Assembly (NCBI GenBank): GCA_936450465.1
Contig: OW388291.1
Location: forward strand, 80,365,436 to 80,429,435
Length of the DNA stretch: 64,000 nucleotides
DNA from: Gibbula magus
Lineage: Eukaryota; Mollusca; Gastropoda; Trochida; Trochidae
Direction: 5' to 3'
Shown here: in pieces, positions 1 through 12,700 of the stretch
Numbering within the stretch: the stretch's first letter is position 1
Layout: each line of letters opens with the position of its first letter
The notes under the pieces: generated by a model
The model's input: the letters and a program-made list of their open reading frames with translations, nothing else
Database searches by the model: none
Told to the model about the DNA's origin: nothing
Program-made: the position numbers and the translations under genes

Positions 1-760
1 TCCCCCAAGAAGAAGAAACAACCGAAGCCACCAGCAACCCCCAAAACACCTGAAAAGCTACCGACCCCTCCAACAACTCAATGTAATCAAAAGAGAAAGA
101 AAAGTAGGTCAATCTCTAAACAGTCGTCAGTGTCATTTGCTGATGAGAACCAATCTGAAGTGGTCGTAGACAATCAAAAACAAACTGAACAGGATATAGA
201 CAATTTTGCTGAACAGCTTGCAACATCAGTATTGCAATTAGCTGTCCCAGAAGCTGCTGCTATTGTAGAAATAGAAAAACGAGATTTCACAAGATCAAAA
301 GCAGCAAATGAGAAGAAAGATGACAATGTTGAAGAATCAGTCGACAAGGTCGATGATCCTATTGAGAAGACTCCTGGAGAAGAAGGAGGAGAAAGGAGCG
401 ATGGAAACGAAAGTGAAGAATTGGAAGAGAAAGATGTTGAAAGTATAGACTCAGATGTGGAACAGAATGAAGTCAGTCATGAGGAAAAGGAAAATGATAA
501 AGAAGATAAAGATAAAGACATTGAACCTGGCCTGGCCCACATGGAGAAGCCATTGAGTAGAGAATCCATCTTGAAGAAGTACACACTGAAGAAGAAGAAA
601 ACGTCACAGAAGTACAAGGTGAAGACGATTGTGTTGCGGACGGGGTCGGTTCGGAGTAGTCGGAGTGGAGCCCGGACCAGCTCCAGTCAGTTCAGGAGGA
701 GTGTGTTTGGATCCTCCGCTGTCAGCACTCTCGAGTACTTCTCTCCACGACAAGCTCTCG
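1..760 (+). CDS. Exon 1 (5'-partial): charged N-terminus with AKAP-like helix
   Basis: The frame is open from the first base, so the true start lies to the left. Donor CTCG|GTAAGG ends it at 760 with one base of the next codon. The translation is lysine/proline-rich at first, then acidic (many E/D, residues 100-180), then a basic serine/arginine-rich stretch. Residues 65-88 (nt 193-264) read [20 protein letters not shown] followed by AAAI, a predicted amphipathic helix with hydrophobics at spacing 3-4, like the RII-binding helices of A-kinase anchoring proteins. The rest looks disordered. No initiator methionine can be chosen here; the first in-frame ATG (ATG at 541) is internal to a clearly continuous coding frame. 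Confidence 0.8.
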
Positions 761-3700
761 GTAAGGATAGAGAAAGTTCACAATACCTCTCATTTATTAT
801 TATTATTGAGTTAGATCGTGCATCAGCTTGTTAGCTCTGGCACGTATCCTCTTTTCCCTCTCTCGGAATAGATCCACAATGCTATTCCATGAATTACCTC
901 TCATTTAGTAAAGGGTTGGAATAGTCTTATGTTGTACATTTTTGCTGAGTTTCCTTTTGTCTATAAGATCATATAAGTCACCCATTCATGTAGTTTTCTG
1001 TTCAAATTACAAAGCTTTATATTCAGTTTTGATTTATGAGGTTTTACAATAGTTTACCAGGCCTCAAAGTAAACATTTTTTTCAAGGAGCGGACACGCTC
1101 CTAACATATTAATTTTGGGAGCAAAAGAAAATTTCAAGGAGCACATTTTAATTTTAGATTGCTTATGGGAATATATTAATGAATATAAGTAGAAAACTGT
1201 AAGTTAGCTAATATTCAATGCCATCTTGTGATGGATAAGAGTATTCTTTTGTGAAGAAACAGTCCTTTTTTTTAGTTGACCCCAAATTACTCAAAATTAC
1301 AGGGAGCAAATTGAAAAAATAGGGAGCAAATGCTCCCAAATTGGTAGCAACATTGAGGGCTGTTTACGCTTTTGATTATGAAGAGATTAATTTAGGTTTA
1401 ATTTGATTTGGTCAATTTTTTTTTAGTTAAAAAATTACACCTATTCCTAAGATTGTATATCTGGTTTGTTAAAAAGCGAGTCTAAATTTTCAATTTAATT
1501 TCCAAAAGGTGGAAAATTGCTGCGTGAGATACGCACTGGACCAGTTCAGAAGCCGTCTGGTCTGGAGGACATTCCAGTACAGATAGCCAGGTCCTACAAG
1601 AGTGTCAAATGGTGGCCTGAAGCTCCAAATGCGGGTAAAACCTTCAAGACAGCAAAACGTTTAGAACTGTCTGGAAGTTACCGTGAACAGCTGGCTCAGA
1701 TATGGGAGGTAAGATGAAGTAGAAATAACACAAGATATTGACGGAATACATTATACATTAGCAATTAACTTAATAAAGGTCCTCACTCAAATAAACACTC
1801 CTCCCTACTTCAAATTCACACAAATAGGACACCCCTCCCAACTTCAAACTTGTCGATTAGGTCAATCTTGAGCCATTTTCCCTGCTATGTTTTTTCTAGT
1901 TTGTAGTCCTTGGCCCCAGAACCTTTTCATGAGAGAATGCTGTAAATTTTAATGACCCTAATACATTGGCTCTCACAACATTATCTGTTCGTTCGTGAAG
2001 AAATTTGATGTGTTGTTAGCTCACAGAGGGTTAAATACTTTTTATATTGATATTTGTGATTCAGTCACTCTGAAAGCCTTGTCTCAAATCTTACCAAATT
2101 ATATTTGAATATCTTTTAAAACAAATTCTTTGGATAATGGACAAATATGTTTTCATTCTCTGTAAATTGTTACACTTTTAAATGGTTGTTTTTGTTTTGT
2201 TTACCAGCAGGTAAATTTGTTTGATTAGATGTAGTAAGATGTCAACTCAAATATTTCACCAATGATTTGTTAAACATTGGCCTCCATAGTGAAAGGATTT
2301 TCTGAATGTTTGGTTCTATTGCAAGAGTTTGATATCAGTTAAGTTGTCTGATGACCTGTCGTTCTTTGCAGTGGTTGTCTCTGTGGGAGGATTTTGAGCG
2401 CATTGCTTTGTTACGAGAAGTAGTGAAAGTATGTGATGCAGCCATATTGGAGTACCTTGTCTCACACATCAACCAGAAGTAAGTGAAACTGACAAACTGA
2501 CAAAAGACCTTTCTTAGCTGCTTACATCATCATAACATGGTAGACAGTACTTTTGCCCCATGATTGTGTAAATAAAGAGCACAGTCCAGGTTATTTTAAA
2601 GTCTAGACAAACTTAATATGAAGTGAAAGTTTAAAGAAATAAAATCATAGAAATAAAAGGGATGAAGGTACAGTAATTATCCAAATTCCAGAGATTAAAT
2701 TTGAGTGTGGGTAGATGGTAAGGTGTCTGTTATTGCCTTGAGATTACATTGGGCTCACACAAATTGAATGTAGCCATTGAGCCTGTAAAATTCCTGAACA
2801 CTGTGAAATACTCGCAATGTAAATAAACTTCCTTTCTTTTCCAGCTGTTTTTTTATTGTGAGATGTTGATGGAAGAGTAATACTTTTTTTTGCAGTTCAC
2901 ACTTACAATTTTAGATTTTTAATACCTATTCAACATTTATGAATTAGTATTTTTACCTGGAACTTGTACAAATGATACCGTAATTCTTCCTTAATTTCGC
3001 CCCCTCTATAAGTTCGCCCACGTAAGATCATCTGACAGCCTTTTTTCAAAATACCTTTCCAAATTTCGACATTGTACCAGATGTTCAGTACTGACAAATT
3101 AAAAATTCGACCACATTCCATATTTTGAAAACAAATTATTTACAGCCATGATAAACAATCGTCTTGTGATTTCTTTTCAGTGAGTTTTATGAGAAAAACA
3201 CGTATTTTTTATTACACAAATTTTGGGAAATGTTTTAACTTGATCACGCTTGTCACAATACATTCTAATCTATAAGTGTATTTTCACACTTCCCAATTTA
3301 TTCACTTACTGTACTTATGACATACCTTTATTAAGAATAATGTTACATGTTATCATATTATCCATTATCAATGATTTCATTTTTCGTAAATGAAAAGGCA
3401 GCAATCACTTCCGTGTGAGGCTATAAATATATATCACTTAGACTGTCAACACAGTAATGCTACACTATGAATAGAGTTTGTATTGAATTTTCTGATTGGC
3501 TAAGAGAAGGGAAGTCCCAAAGTTAACCAATAATAAGGCTTGTAACATCTGGATGTTTGCTGGGGAGACTTGAAACAGTCACATGACTAATGATAAGTTT
3601 TGTAACATCTGGATGTTTTCTGGGGAGACTTGAAACAGTCAATTGACCTAGTTCATTAAAGTCTGCAGTGAAGTCACTGGAATAGTCTATTTTGAGTAGG

Positions 3701-6700
3701 GATGACTGCAGGGGATGTTTTTTGCCTTTCCATTTTGATAAGTCAATTTACTTATCAAATGATTAATTACTGTTGGAATATTATGACAGATGTTAGCTCA
3801 TACTTACAAATATATTTCAGTTTTAAAAATCTGAATATGTAATAAATTGTTTCAAAGTTTTGTGACTTGTTAATCCCTACATACAAATAGACTCAACCAA
3901 ACACCAAGAGAGACGACTGTCCACTATCGTAGATAATCAGAACCATATATGTTGAGGTATATGTTTCAAAATATTACCAATAATTAGTTTGCATGAATTA
4001 AGCCTTTCAAAGTAATATAATTATTCAGCTGTCATTGTTTATGTTCGTAATTTCTTGCAAAGCAAGCTTGTTGATATATTCTACTTGATTGTCACGCAAT
4101 GCCGTTTCAAAAAAAGTTGACTGAGAAAATATGCTTCTTAACTTGACTTGTATAGCAACAGACAATGGTTCATATTATAATTTATTGATGAATTTTACAC
4201 ATAGGAATCTGAACTAATGCAAAAATAGTTAGGATTGGTGTATTGTTTTTTCTCAGTTCTTGGTGATACGATTGCTAGAAGGGAATTCCGTAATGACGAT
4301 AGTCTGCTGTGATTGGTTTATACTATTATAGCAACCAATCAGATTGTACTTCCTTTGAAAACATGTGTACAGCCAGCGATGCGAGACATGCACGCTAAAG
4401 CTAAATTACGATTCATATCATTTCAAATTTCCTGATCTATTTTGTCAAGTCTAAGAACATAACAATTCAACTCCAAATTATTATTGTTTTATTTCCTGGT
4501 ACACAATTTAAAATCCAAATGACATTCAAATTTCACAGAAACAATAAATTGAGAATCGTGGCTTCGCCGATCGTAACTTGTCTTCTGAAGAAAAAAAATG
4601 GTGCATTAGTTCATTATATGAATAAAATTACCATATACAAACATAATTAAAAGTTTTTGCTAACTTATATTTACGAAGTGTGTAACCTTCTTTTTCAAAT
4701 TGGTTTTAAACATTTATATGAAAATCTAAAATTTCGACAAAGATGGCGCACAAACGAAGGTGAGTGGTGATAATTTCGACCGTGAACATTTCGTTAAAAT
4801 ATTTGGAAAATTTGAGGGTGGAAATTATGGAGGAATTACGGTAACCACTTGCACTGCCCGCTTCCACATGTTTTTAGTCAATTTCTACCCCTGTTGGAAT
4901 AATTTTGAGTTCAAGGATCTTGAAGTAACAAAAAATGTGTGGAATGAAGTATTGTTTATTTTACTTTCCAGAATCCGAGACGACACAGATATAAATCGTC
5001 TAATGGACAGAACCTTGTTGTACATATTTTCCTACCTCAAACCGTCTGAGATTGACGTTGCATCACAGGTAGGCACTTGATTTGTTATGATGAACATTGT
5101 AAGATTTCACATTTATAAAACTCCACTGCTGCACTCTAAAGTTGTCATGTGCCGTTCATTATATTTCTGTGTATTTTTAAGATTTTCCTTTTAATGCAGA
5201 AATGTCCAAATCTTAAACAGGTGTTTCTCAGTTCAGTGATTGTTTTAATCATTATATGATAGAGCTCTGTTTTGACAGTGCAGCGAGTAATATGGGAAAT
5301 AATGCAAAGTGCAGTGAAAGAAACATTCAGAATTATACCCTTATGAATACCAACTATAAATGCTATTAAACGTCAATACCACTGCCATATAATTCTGTCA
5401 AAAGAGAAGTGAACCCTGTATCCAAGACTTGTGTTTGACATTATATGAGACTATTGGATAAAACTATGGATAAAACTACGGTGCGTTTCTGCAGCATTTC
5501 AGCATCAAAATACAATTTCCCGTAGACAAGAGGTTTGGTTGCGGCCTTTGAACAGTTACTATTTGAAAATACCACATTAAAAATACTAGTGCAGCCTATA
5601 GATTAAATTAAAGTAAAATATAAACCAAATTATATTGTTAACGTTCATTTCAATCGCACAAAGACGATATACTGAACCAGTTTTGATCCACAAAGAATTC
5701 CAAGGTTTATCCCTTGTTGACCTGTTTGATCTGATCGGGCTTGAAGTTATTATGAGACCATATATTGTTTGACCTGTTTGATCTGATCGTGCTTAAAGTT
5801 ATTATGAGACCATGTATTGTTTGACCTGTTTGGTCTGACCGTGCTTGAAGTTATTATGAGACCATATATTGTTTGACCTGTTTGTTCTGATCGTGCTTGA
5901 AATTATTATGAGACCATATATTGTTTGACCTGTTTGATCTGATCGTGCTTGAAGTTATTATGAGACCATATATTGTTTGACCTGTTTGATCTGATCGTGC
6001 TTAAAGTTATTATGAGACCATGTATTGTTTGACCTGTTTGGTCTGACCGTGCTTGAAGTTATTATGAGACCATATATTGTTTGACCTGTTTGTTCTGATC
6101 GTGCTTGAAATTATTATGAGACCATATATTGTTTGACCTGTTTGATCTGATCGTGCTTAAAGTTATTATGAGACCATATATTGTTTGACCTGTTTGATCT
6201 GATCGTGCTTGAAATTATTATGAGACCATGTATTGTTTGACCTGTTTGGTCTGACCGTGCTTGAAGTTATTATGAGACCATATATTGTTGACCTGTTTGA
6301 TCTGATCGTGCTTAAAGTTATTATGAGACCATGTATTGTTTGACCTGTTTGGTCTGACCGTGCTTGAAGTTATTATGAGACCATATATTGTTGACCTGTT
6401 TGATCTGATCGTGCTTGAAGTTATTATGAGACCATATATTGTTTGACCTGTTTGTTCTGATCGTGCTTGAAATTATTATGAGACCATATATTGTTTGACC
6501 TGTTTGATCTGATCGTGCTTAAAGTTATTATGAGACCATATATTGTTGACCTGTTTGATCTGATTGTGCTTGAAGTTATTATGAGACCATATATTGTTGA
6601 CCTGTTTGATCTGATCGTGCTTAAAGTTATTATGAGACCATGTATTGTTTGACCTGTTTGGTCTGACCGTGCTTGAAGTTATTATGAGACCATATATTGT

Positions 6701-9700
6701 TGACCTGTTTGATCTGATCGTGCTTGAAGTTATTATGAGACCATATATTGTTTGACCTGTTTGTTCTGATCGTGCTTGAAATTATTATGAGACCATATAT
6801 TGTTTGACCTGTTTGATCTGATCGTGCTTAAAGTTATTATGAGACCATATATTGTTGACCTGTTTGATCTGATTGTGCTTGAAGTTATTATGAGACCATA
6901 TATTGTTTGACCTGTTTGTGATCTGATTGTGCTTGAAGTTATTATGAGACCATATATTGTTTGACCTGTTTGATCTGACCTGTTTGATCTGGTCTGTGTT
7001 CTGTACAGGTGAGTAGGAGGTGGAGGTTTCTGTGTGCTACAGATGAACTCTGGATGCTCAAGTGTCTTGAAATGGGTAAGAGTCATTTGCATTACCTTTT
7101 CAAATAGATGGAACTTTGACAACAATTTTTTTATTTCTCATCATTCACAGATACATTATAAATAATATGAAAGGCAATGAACATATACATATTTTTCTTG
7201 TGATTGAATAATCAGGCGGTTTCCTTTTTAGCTCATCAGGCCTGAAAGGCCCGATGGGCTTATGGCATGGCATGGCGTCCGTCCGTCCGTCCGTCCATCC
7301 GTCCGTAAACTTTTCGCTTTTTCGACTTCTTCTCCAGAACCAATAACTCCACAGAGCTGAAATTTTATGTGCAGACTCCTTGGCTAATGGGGATTCTAAA
7401 TTGTAGATTTCGTGACCCCATGACCCCGAATGGGGTCACAGGGGTCACAACCTTAAAAACCTATTTTCATCTTCTTCTCAAGTTCCAAAAGGTCTAGAGA
7501 GCTGAAATGTTGTGTGCAGACTCCTTGGCCAATGTGGATTCTAAATTGTAGATTTGGTGACCCCATGACCCCAAATGGGGTCATAGGGGTCACATCCTTA
7601 AAAACCCTATTTTCATCTTCTTCTCCAGTTCCAAAAGGTCTAGAGAGCTGAAATGTTGTGTGCAGACTCCTTGGCCAATGTGGATTCTAAATTGTAGATT
7701 TTGTGACCCCATGACCCCAAATGGGGTCACAGGGGTCACATCCTTAAAAACCTATTTTCATCTTCTTCTCAAGTTCCAAAAGGTCTAGAGAGCTGAAATG
7801 TTGTGTGCAGACTCCTTGGCCAATGTGGATTCTAAATTGTAGATTTCGTGACCCCATGACCCCAAATGGGGTCATAGGGGTCACATCCTTAAAAACCCTA
7901 TTTTCATCTTCTTCTCCAGTTCCAAAAGGTCTAGAGAGCTGAAATGTTGTGTGCAGACTCCTTGGCTAATGGGGATTCTAAATTGTAGATTTCGTGACCC
8001 CATGACCCCAAATGGGGTCACAGGGGTCACATCCTTAAAAACCTATTTTCATCTACTTCTCCAGTTCCAAAAGGTCTAGAGAGCTGAAATGTTGTGTGCA
8101 GACTCCTTGGCCAATGTGGATTCTAAATTGTAGAGTTCGTGACCCCATGACCCCAAATGGGGTCACAGGGGTTACATCCTTAAAAACATTTTTTCATCTT
8201 CTTCTCCAGTTCCAAAAGGTTTAGAGAGCTGAAAAGTTGTGTGCAGACTCCTTGGCTAATGGGGATTCTAAATTGTAGATTTCGTGACCCCATGACCCCA
8301 AATGGGGTCACAGGGGTCACATCCTTAAAAACCTATTTTCATCTTCTTCTCCAGTTCCAAAAGGTCTAGAGAGCTGAAATGTTGTGTGCAGACTCCTTTG
8401 TCAATGTGGATTCTAAATTGTAGATTTCATGACCCCGTGACCCCAAATGGGGTCACAGGGGTCACATCCTTAAAAACCTATTTTCATCTTCTTCTCCAGT
8501 TCGAAAAGGTCTAGAGAGCTGAAAAGTGGTGTGCAGACTCCTTGGCTAATGGGGATTCTAAATTGTAGATTTCGTGACCCCATGACCCCAAATGGGGTCA
8601 CAGGGGTCACATCCTTAAAAACCTATTTTCATCTTCTTCTCAAGTTCCAAAAGGTCTAGAGAGCTGAAATGTTGTGTGCAGACTCCTTGGCCAATGTGGA
8701 TTCTAAATTGTAGATTTCGTGACCCCATGACCCCAAATGGGGTCATAGGGGTCACATCCTTAAAAACCTATTTTCATCTTCTTCTCCAGTTCCAAAAGGT
8801 CTAGAGAGCTGAAATGTTGTGTGCAGACTCCTTGGCCAATGTGGATTCTAAATTGTAGAGTTTGTGACCCCATGACCCCAAATGGGGTCACAGGGGTCAC
8901 ATCCTTAAAAACCTATTTTCATCTTCTTCTCCAGTTCCAAAAGGTCTAGAGAGCTGAAAAGTGGTGTGCAGACTCCTTGGCTAATGGGGATTCTAAATTG
9001 TAGATTTCGTGACCCCATGACCCCAAATGGGGTCACAGGGGTCACATCCTTAAAAACCTATTTTCATCTTCTTCTCCAGTTCCTAAAGGTCTAGAGAGCT
9101 GAAAAGTTGTGTGCAGACTCTTTGGCCAATGGGGATTTTAAATTGTAGATTTTGTGACCCTGTGACCCCAATCTAGGTCTTGGGTCATCACCCAAAAACC
9201 TATTTTCATCTTCTTCTCCAGTTTATATGTAAAGCTCTAGAGAGGTGAAATGTTGTGTAGAGATTCTTTGGTCAAAGGTGATTCTTAATTGTTGGATTAG
9301 TGACCCTGTGACTCCAAATGTGGGTCACAGGGGTCATGATCTAAAATCAATATTATTTTGCTTGTTAACAATATATTACTTGAGATAACTTAGATATTCA
9401 ACCTTTGATAATAAATCAATAAAACCGTGATGAGCTACAGAGCCCATGGCTCTATTTTTAGCTCATCAGGCCTGAAAGGCCCGATGGGCTTATGGCATGG
9501 CATGGCGTCCGGCGTCCGTCCGTCCATCCGTCCGTCCATCCGTCCGTCCATCCGTCCGTAAACTTTTCGCTTTTTCGACTTCTTCTCCAGAACCAATAAC
9601 TCCACAGAGCTGAAATTTTATATGCAGACTCCTTGGCCAATGGGGATTCTAAATTGTAGATTTCGTGACCCTGTGACCCCAAATGGGGTCACAGGGGTCA

Positions 9701-12700
9701 CATCCTTAAAAACCTATTTTCATCTTCTTCTCCAGTTCCAAAAGGTCTAGAGAGCTGAAAAGTTGTGTGCAGACTCCTTGGCCAATGGGGATTATAAATT
9801 GTAGATTTCGTGACCCCGTGACCCCAAATGGGGTCACCGGGGTCACATCCTTAAAAACCTATTTTCATCTTCTTCTCCAGTTCCAACAGGTCTAGAGAGC
9901 TGAAAAGTTGTGTTGAGACTCCTTGGCCAATGGGGATTCTAAATTGTAGATTTCGTGACCCCATGAGCCCAAATGGGGTCACCGGGGTCACATTCTTAAA
10001 AACCTATTTTCATCTTCTTCTCCAGTTCCAAAAGGTCTAGAGAGCTGAAAAGTTGTGTGCAGACTCCCTGGCCAATGGGGATTTTAAATTGTAGATTTCG
10101 TGACCCCATGACCCCAAATGGGGTCACAGGGGTCACATGTTTTAAAACCTATTTTCATCTTCTTCTCCAGTTCCAAAAGGTCTAGAGAGCTGAAAAACTG
10201 TGTGGAGACTCCTTGGCCAATGGGGATTCTAAATTGTAGATTTCGTGACCCCGTGACCCCAAATGGGGTCACCGGGGTCACATCCTTAAAAACCTATTTT
10301 CATCTTCTTCTCCAGTTCCAAAAGGTCTAGAGAGCTGAAAAGTTGTGTGCAGACTCCTTGGCCAATGGGGATTATAAATCGTAGATTTCGTGACCCCGTG
10401 ACCCCAAATGGGGTCACCGGGGTCACATCCTTAAAAACCTATTTTCATCTTCTTCTCCAGTTCCAACAGGTCTAGAGAGCTGAAAAGTTGTGTTGAGACT
10501 CCTTGGCCAATGGGGATTCTAAATTGTAGATTTCGTGACCCCATGAGCCCAAATGGGGTCACCGGGGTCACATTCTTAAAAACCTATTTTCATCTTCTTC
10601 TCCAGTTCCAAAAGGTCTAGAGAGCTGAAAAGTTGTGTGAAGACTCCTTGGCCAATGGGGATTTTGGATTGTAGATTTCGTGACCCCATGACCCCAAATG
10701 GGGTCACATGTTTAAAAACCTATTTTCATCTTCTTCTCCAGTTCCAAAAGGTCTAGAGAGCTGAAAAGTTGTGTGCAGACTCCTTGCCCAATGGGGATTC
10801 TAAATTGTAGATTTCGTGACCCCATGACCCCAAATGGGGTCACAGGGGTCACAGGGGTCACATGTTTTAAAACCTATTTTCATCTTCTTCTCCGGTTCAA
10901 AAGGTCTAGAGAGCTGAAAAGTTGTGTGCAGACTCCTTGGCCAATGGGGATTCTAAATTGTAGATTTCGTGACCCTGTCACCCCAAATGGGGTCACCGGG
11001 GTCACATCCTTAAAAACCTATTTTCATCTTCTTCTCCAGTTCCAAAAGGTCTAGAGAGCTGAAAAGTTGTGTGCAGACTCCTTGGCCAATGGGGATTATA
11101 AATCGTAGATTTCGTGACCCCGTGACCCCAAATGGGGTCACCGGGGTCACATCCTTAAAAACCTATTTTCATCTTCTTCTCCAGTTCCAAAAGGTCTAGA
11201 GAGCTGAAAAGTTGTGTGCAGACTGCTTGGCCAATGGGGATTCTAAATTGTAGATTTTGTGACCCCGTGACCCCAAATTGGGTCACCGGGGTCACATCCT
11301 GAAGAACCTATTTTCATCTTCTTCTCCAGTTCCAAAAGGTCTAGAGAGCTGAAAAGTTGTGTGCAGACTCCTTGGCCAATGGGGATTCTAAATTGTAGAT
11401 TTCGTGACCCTGTCACCCCAAATGGGGTCACAGGGGTCACATCCTTAAAAACCTATTTTCATCTACTCCAGAACAAATGTACCTCAAAGGCTGTAATATT
11501 GTGTGCAGACTCTGTCAATGGGGATTCTAAATTTTAGATTTGGAGACCCTGTGGTGCCTCAAATAAGGGACTCAAGCCATGACCTTAAAATCTATTTCTG
11601 TCTTCATCATTAAACAATATAAACCCTGATGAGCTACAGAGCCCATGGCTCTATTTTTATTAAGTTGTTTTATGGAATCTCCTTCAATGATTTTGACAAA
11701 TTTTGAGAGATATATGTTTTACTCAGAATCATCTCCAAATAAAATTAATAAATAAATAAAGCCCGGTGGGCTTATGGCATGGCATGGCGTCCGTCCATCC
11801 GTCCGTCCGTAAACTTTTTGCTTTTTCGACTTCTTCTCCAGAACTACTGAGTCTAAGGAGCTGAAATTTTGTATACAGACTCCTTGGGCAATGGGGATTC
11901 TAAATTGTAGATTTGGTGATCCAGTGACCCCAAATAAGGGCCTCACAGGCCATAACCTAAAAACCTATTTTCATCTTCTACTCCAGAACGAAAAGACCTA
12001 GAAGACTGAAATGTTGTGTAAAGAGTCTTTAGCCAATGGAGATTCTAAATTGTAGATTTGGTGACCCTGTGGCCCCACATAAGGGCCTCACAGGCCAGTA
12101 CCTAAAATCCTGTTTTCATCCATTTCTCCGGAACAAAAAGACCTACAAGGTTGTAATATTGTGTGCAAACTCTTAAGCCAATGGGGATTCTACCTTATAA
12201 ATTTTGTGACCCTGTGACCCCACATATGGGCCACAGCCTAAAAAACCTTTGAAAATGAATTTTGAACGGATATTTTATGGCACTTCAATCACTATTTACT
12301 TGATCCCTAATAAAATACCTGAGGGAGAGTCATCTCATCATTTAGATATGCGAGTTGGGTTTGAGAAATGCAGAATTGAGAAAAAAAGTAACTTTGCAGT
12401 TAATCTTTACAGTAGGAATGTGAAATATATGTCGAAGATCAAGTCTCCATTATGGACATGTTTGTCAAATTGATGTAATCAATGTGAAATGAGACCTATT
12501 GAATAGCTTTTGAACTGAATATTGTGGATATTATAAAAAAAGGCCCTCACAGTTCAAAACATAAAATCTATTTTCATCTTCTTCTCCAGAACAAACTAGA
12601 AGGAATATTGCGTTCAGAATGTTTAGATGTTTGGATTAAAAGGCTTAGAACCGTTAAAATTGTGCAGAGATTATTTAGCCAAGGTGATTCTAAATTGTAC

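Noticed and set aside
4760..5080. 106-codon plus-strand frame as a separate gene
   Set aside because: Only its last third (4972-5068) is an exon; the first part lies in the end of transposon T1 and the intron.
6733..7125. 130-codon minus-strand frame
   Set aside because: Antisense reading of minisatellite MS1 and of exon 5.
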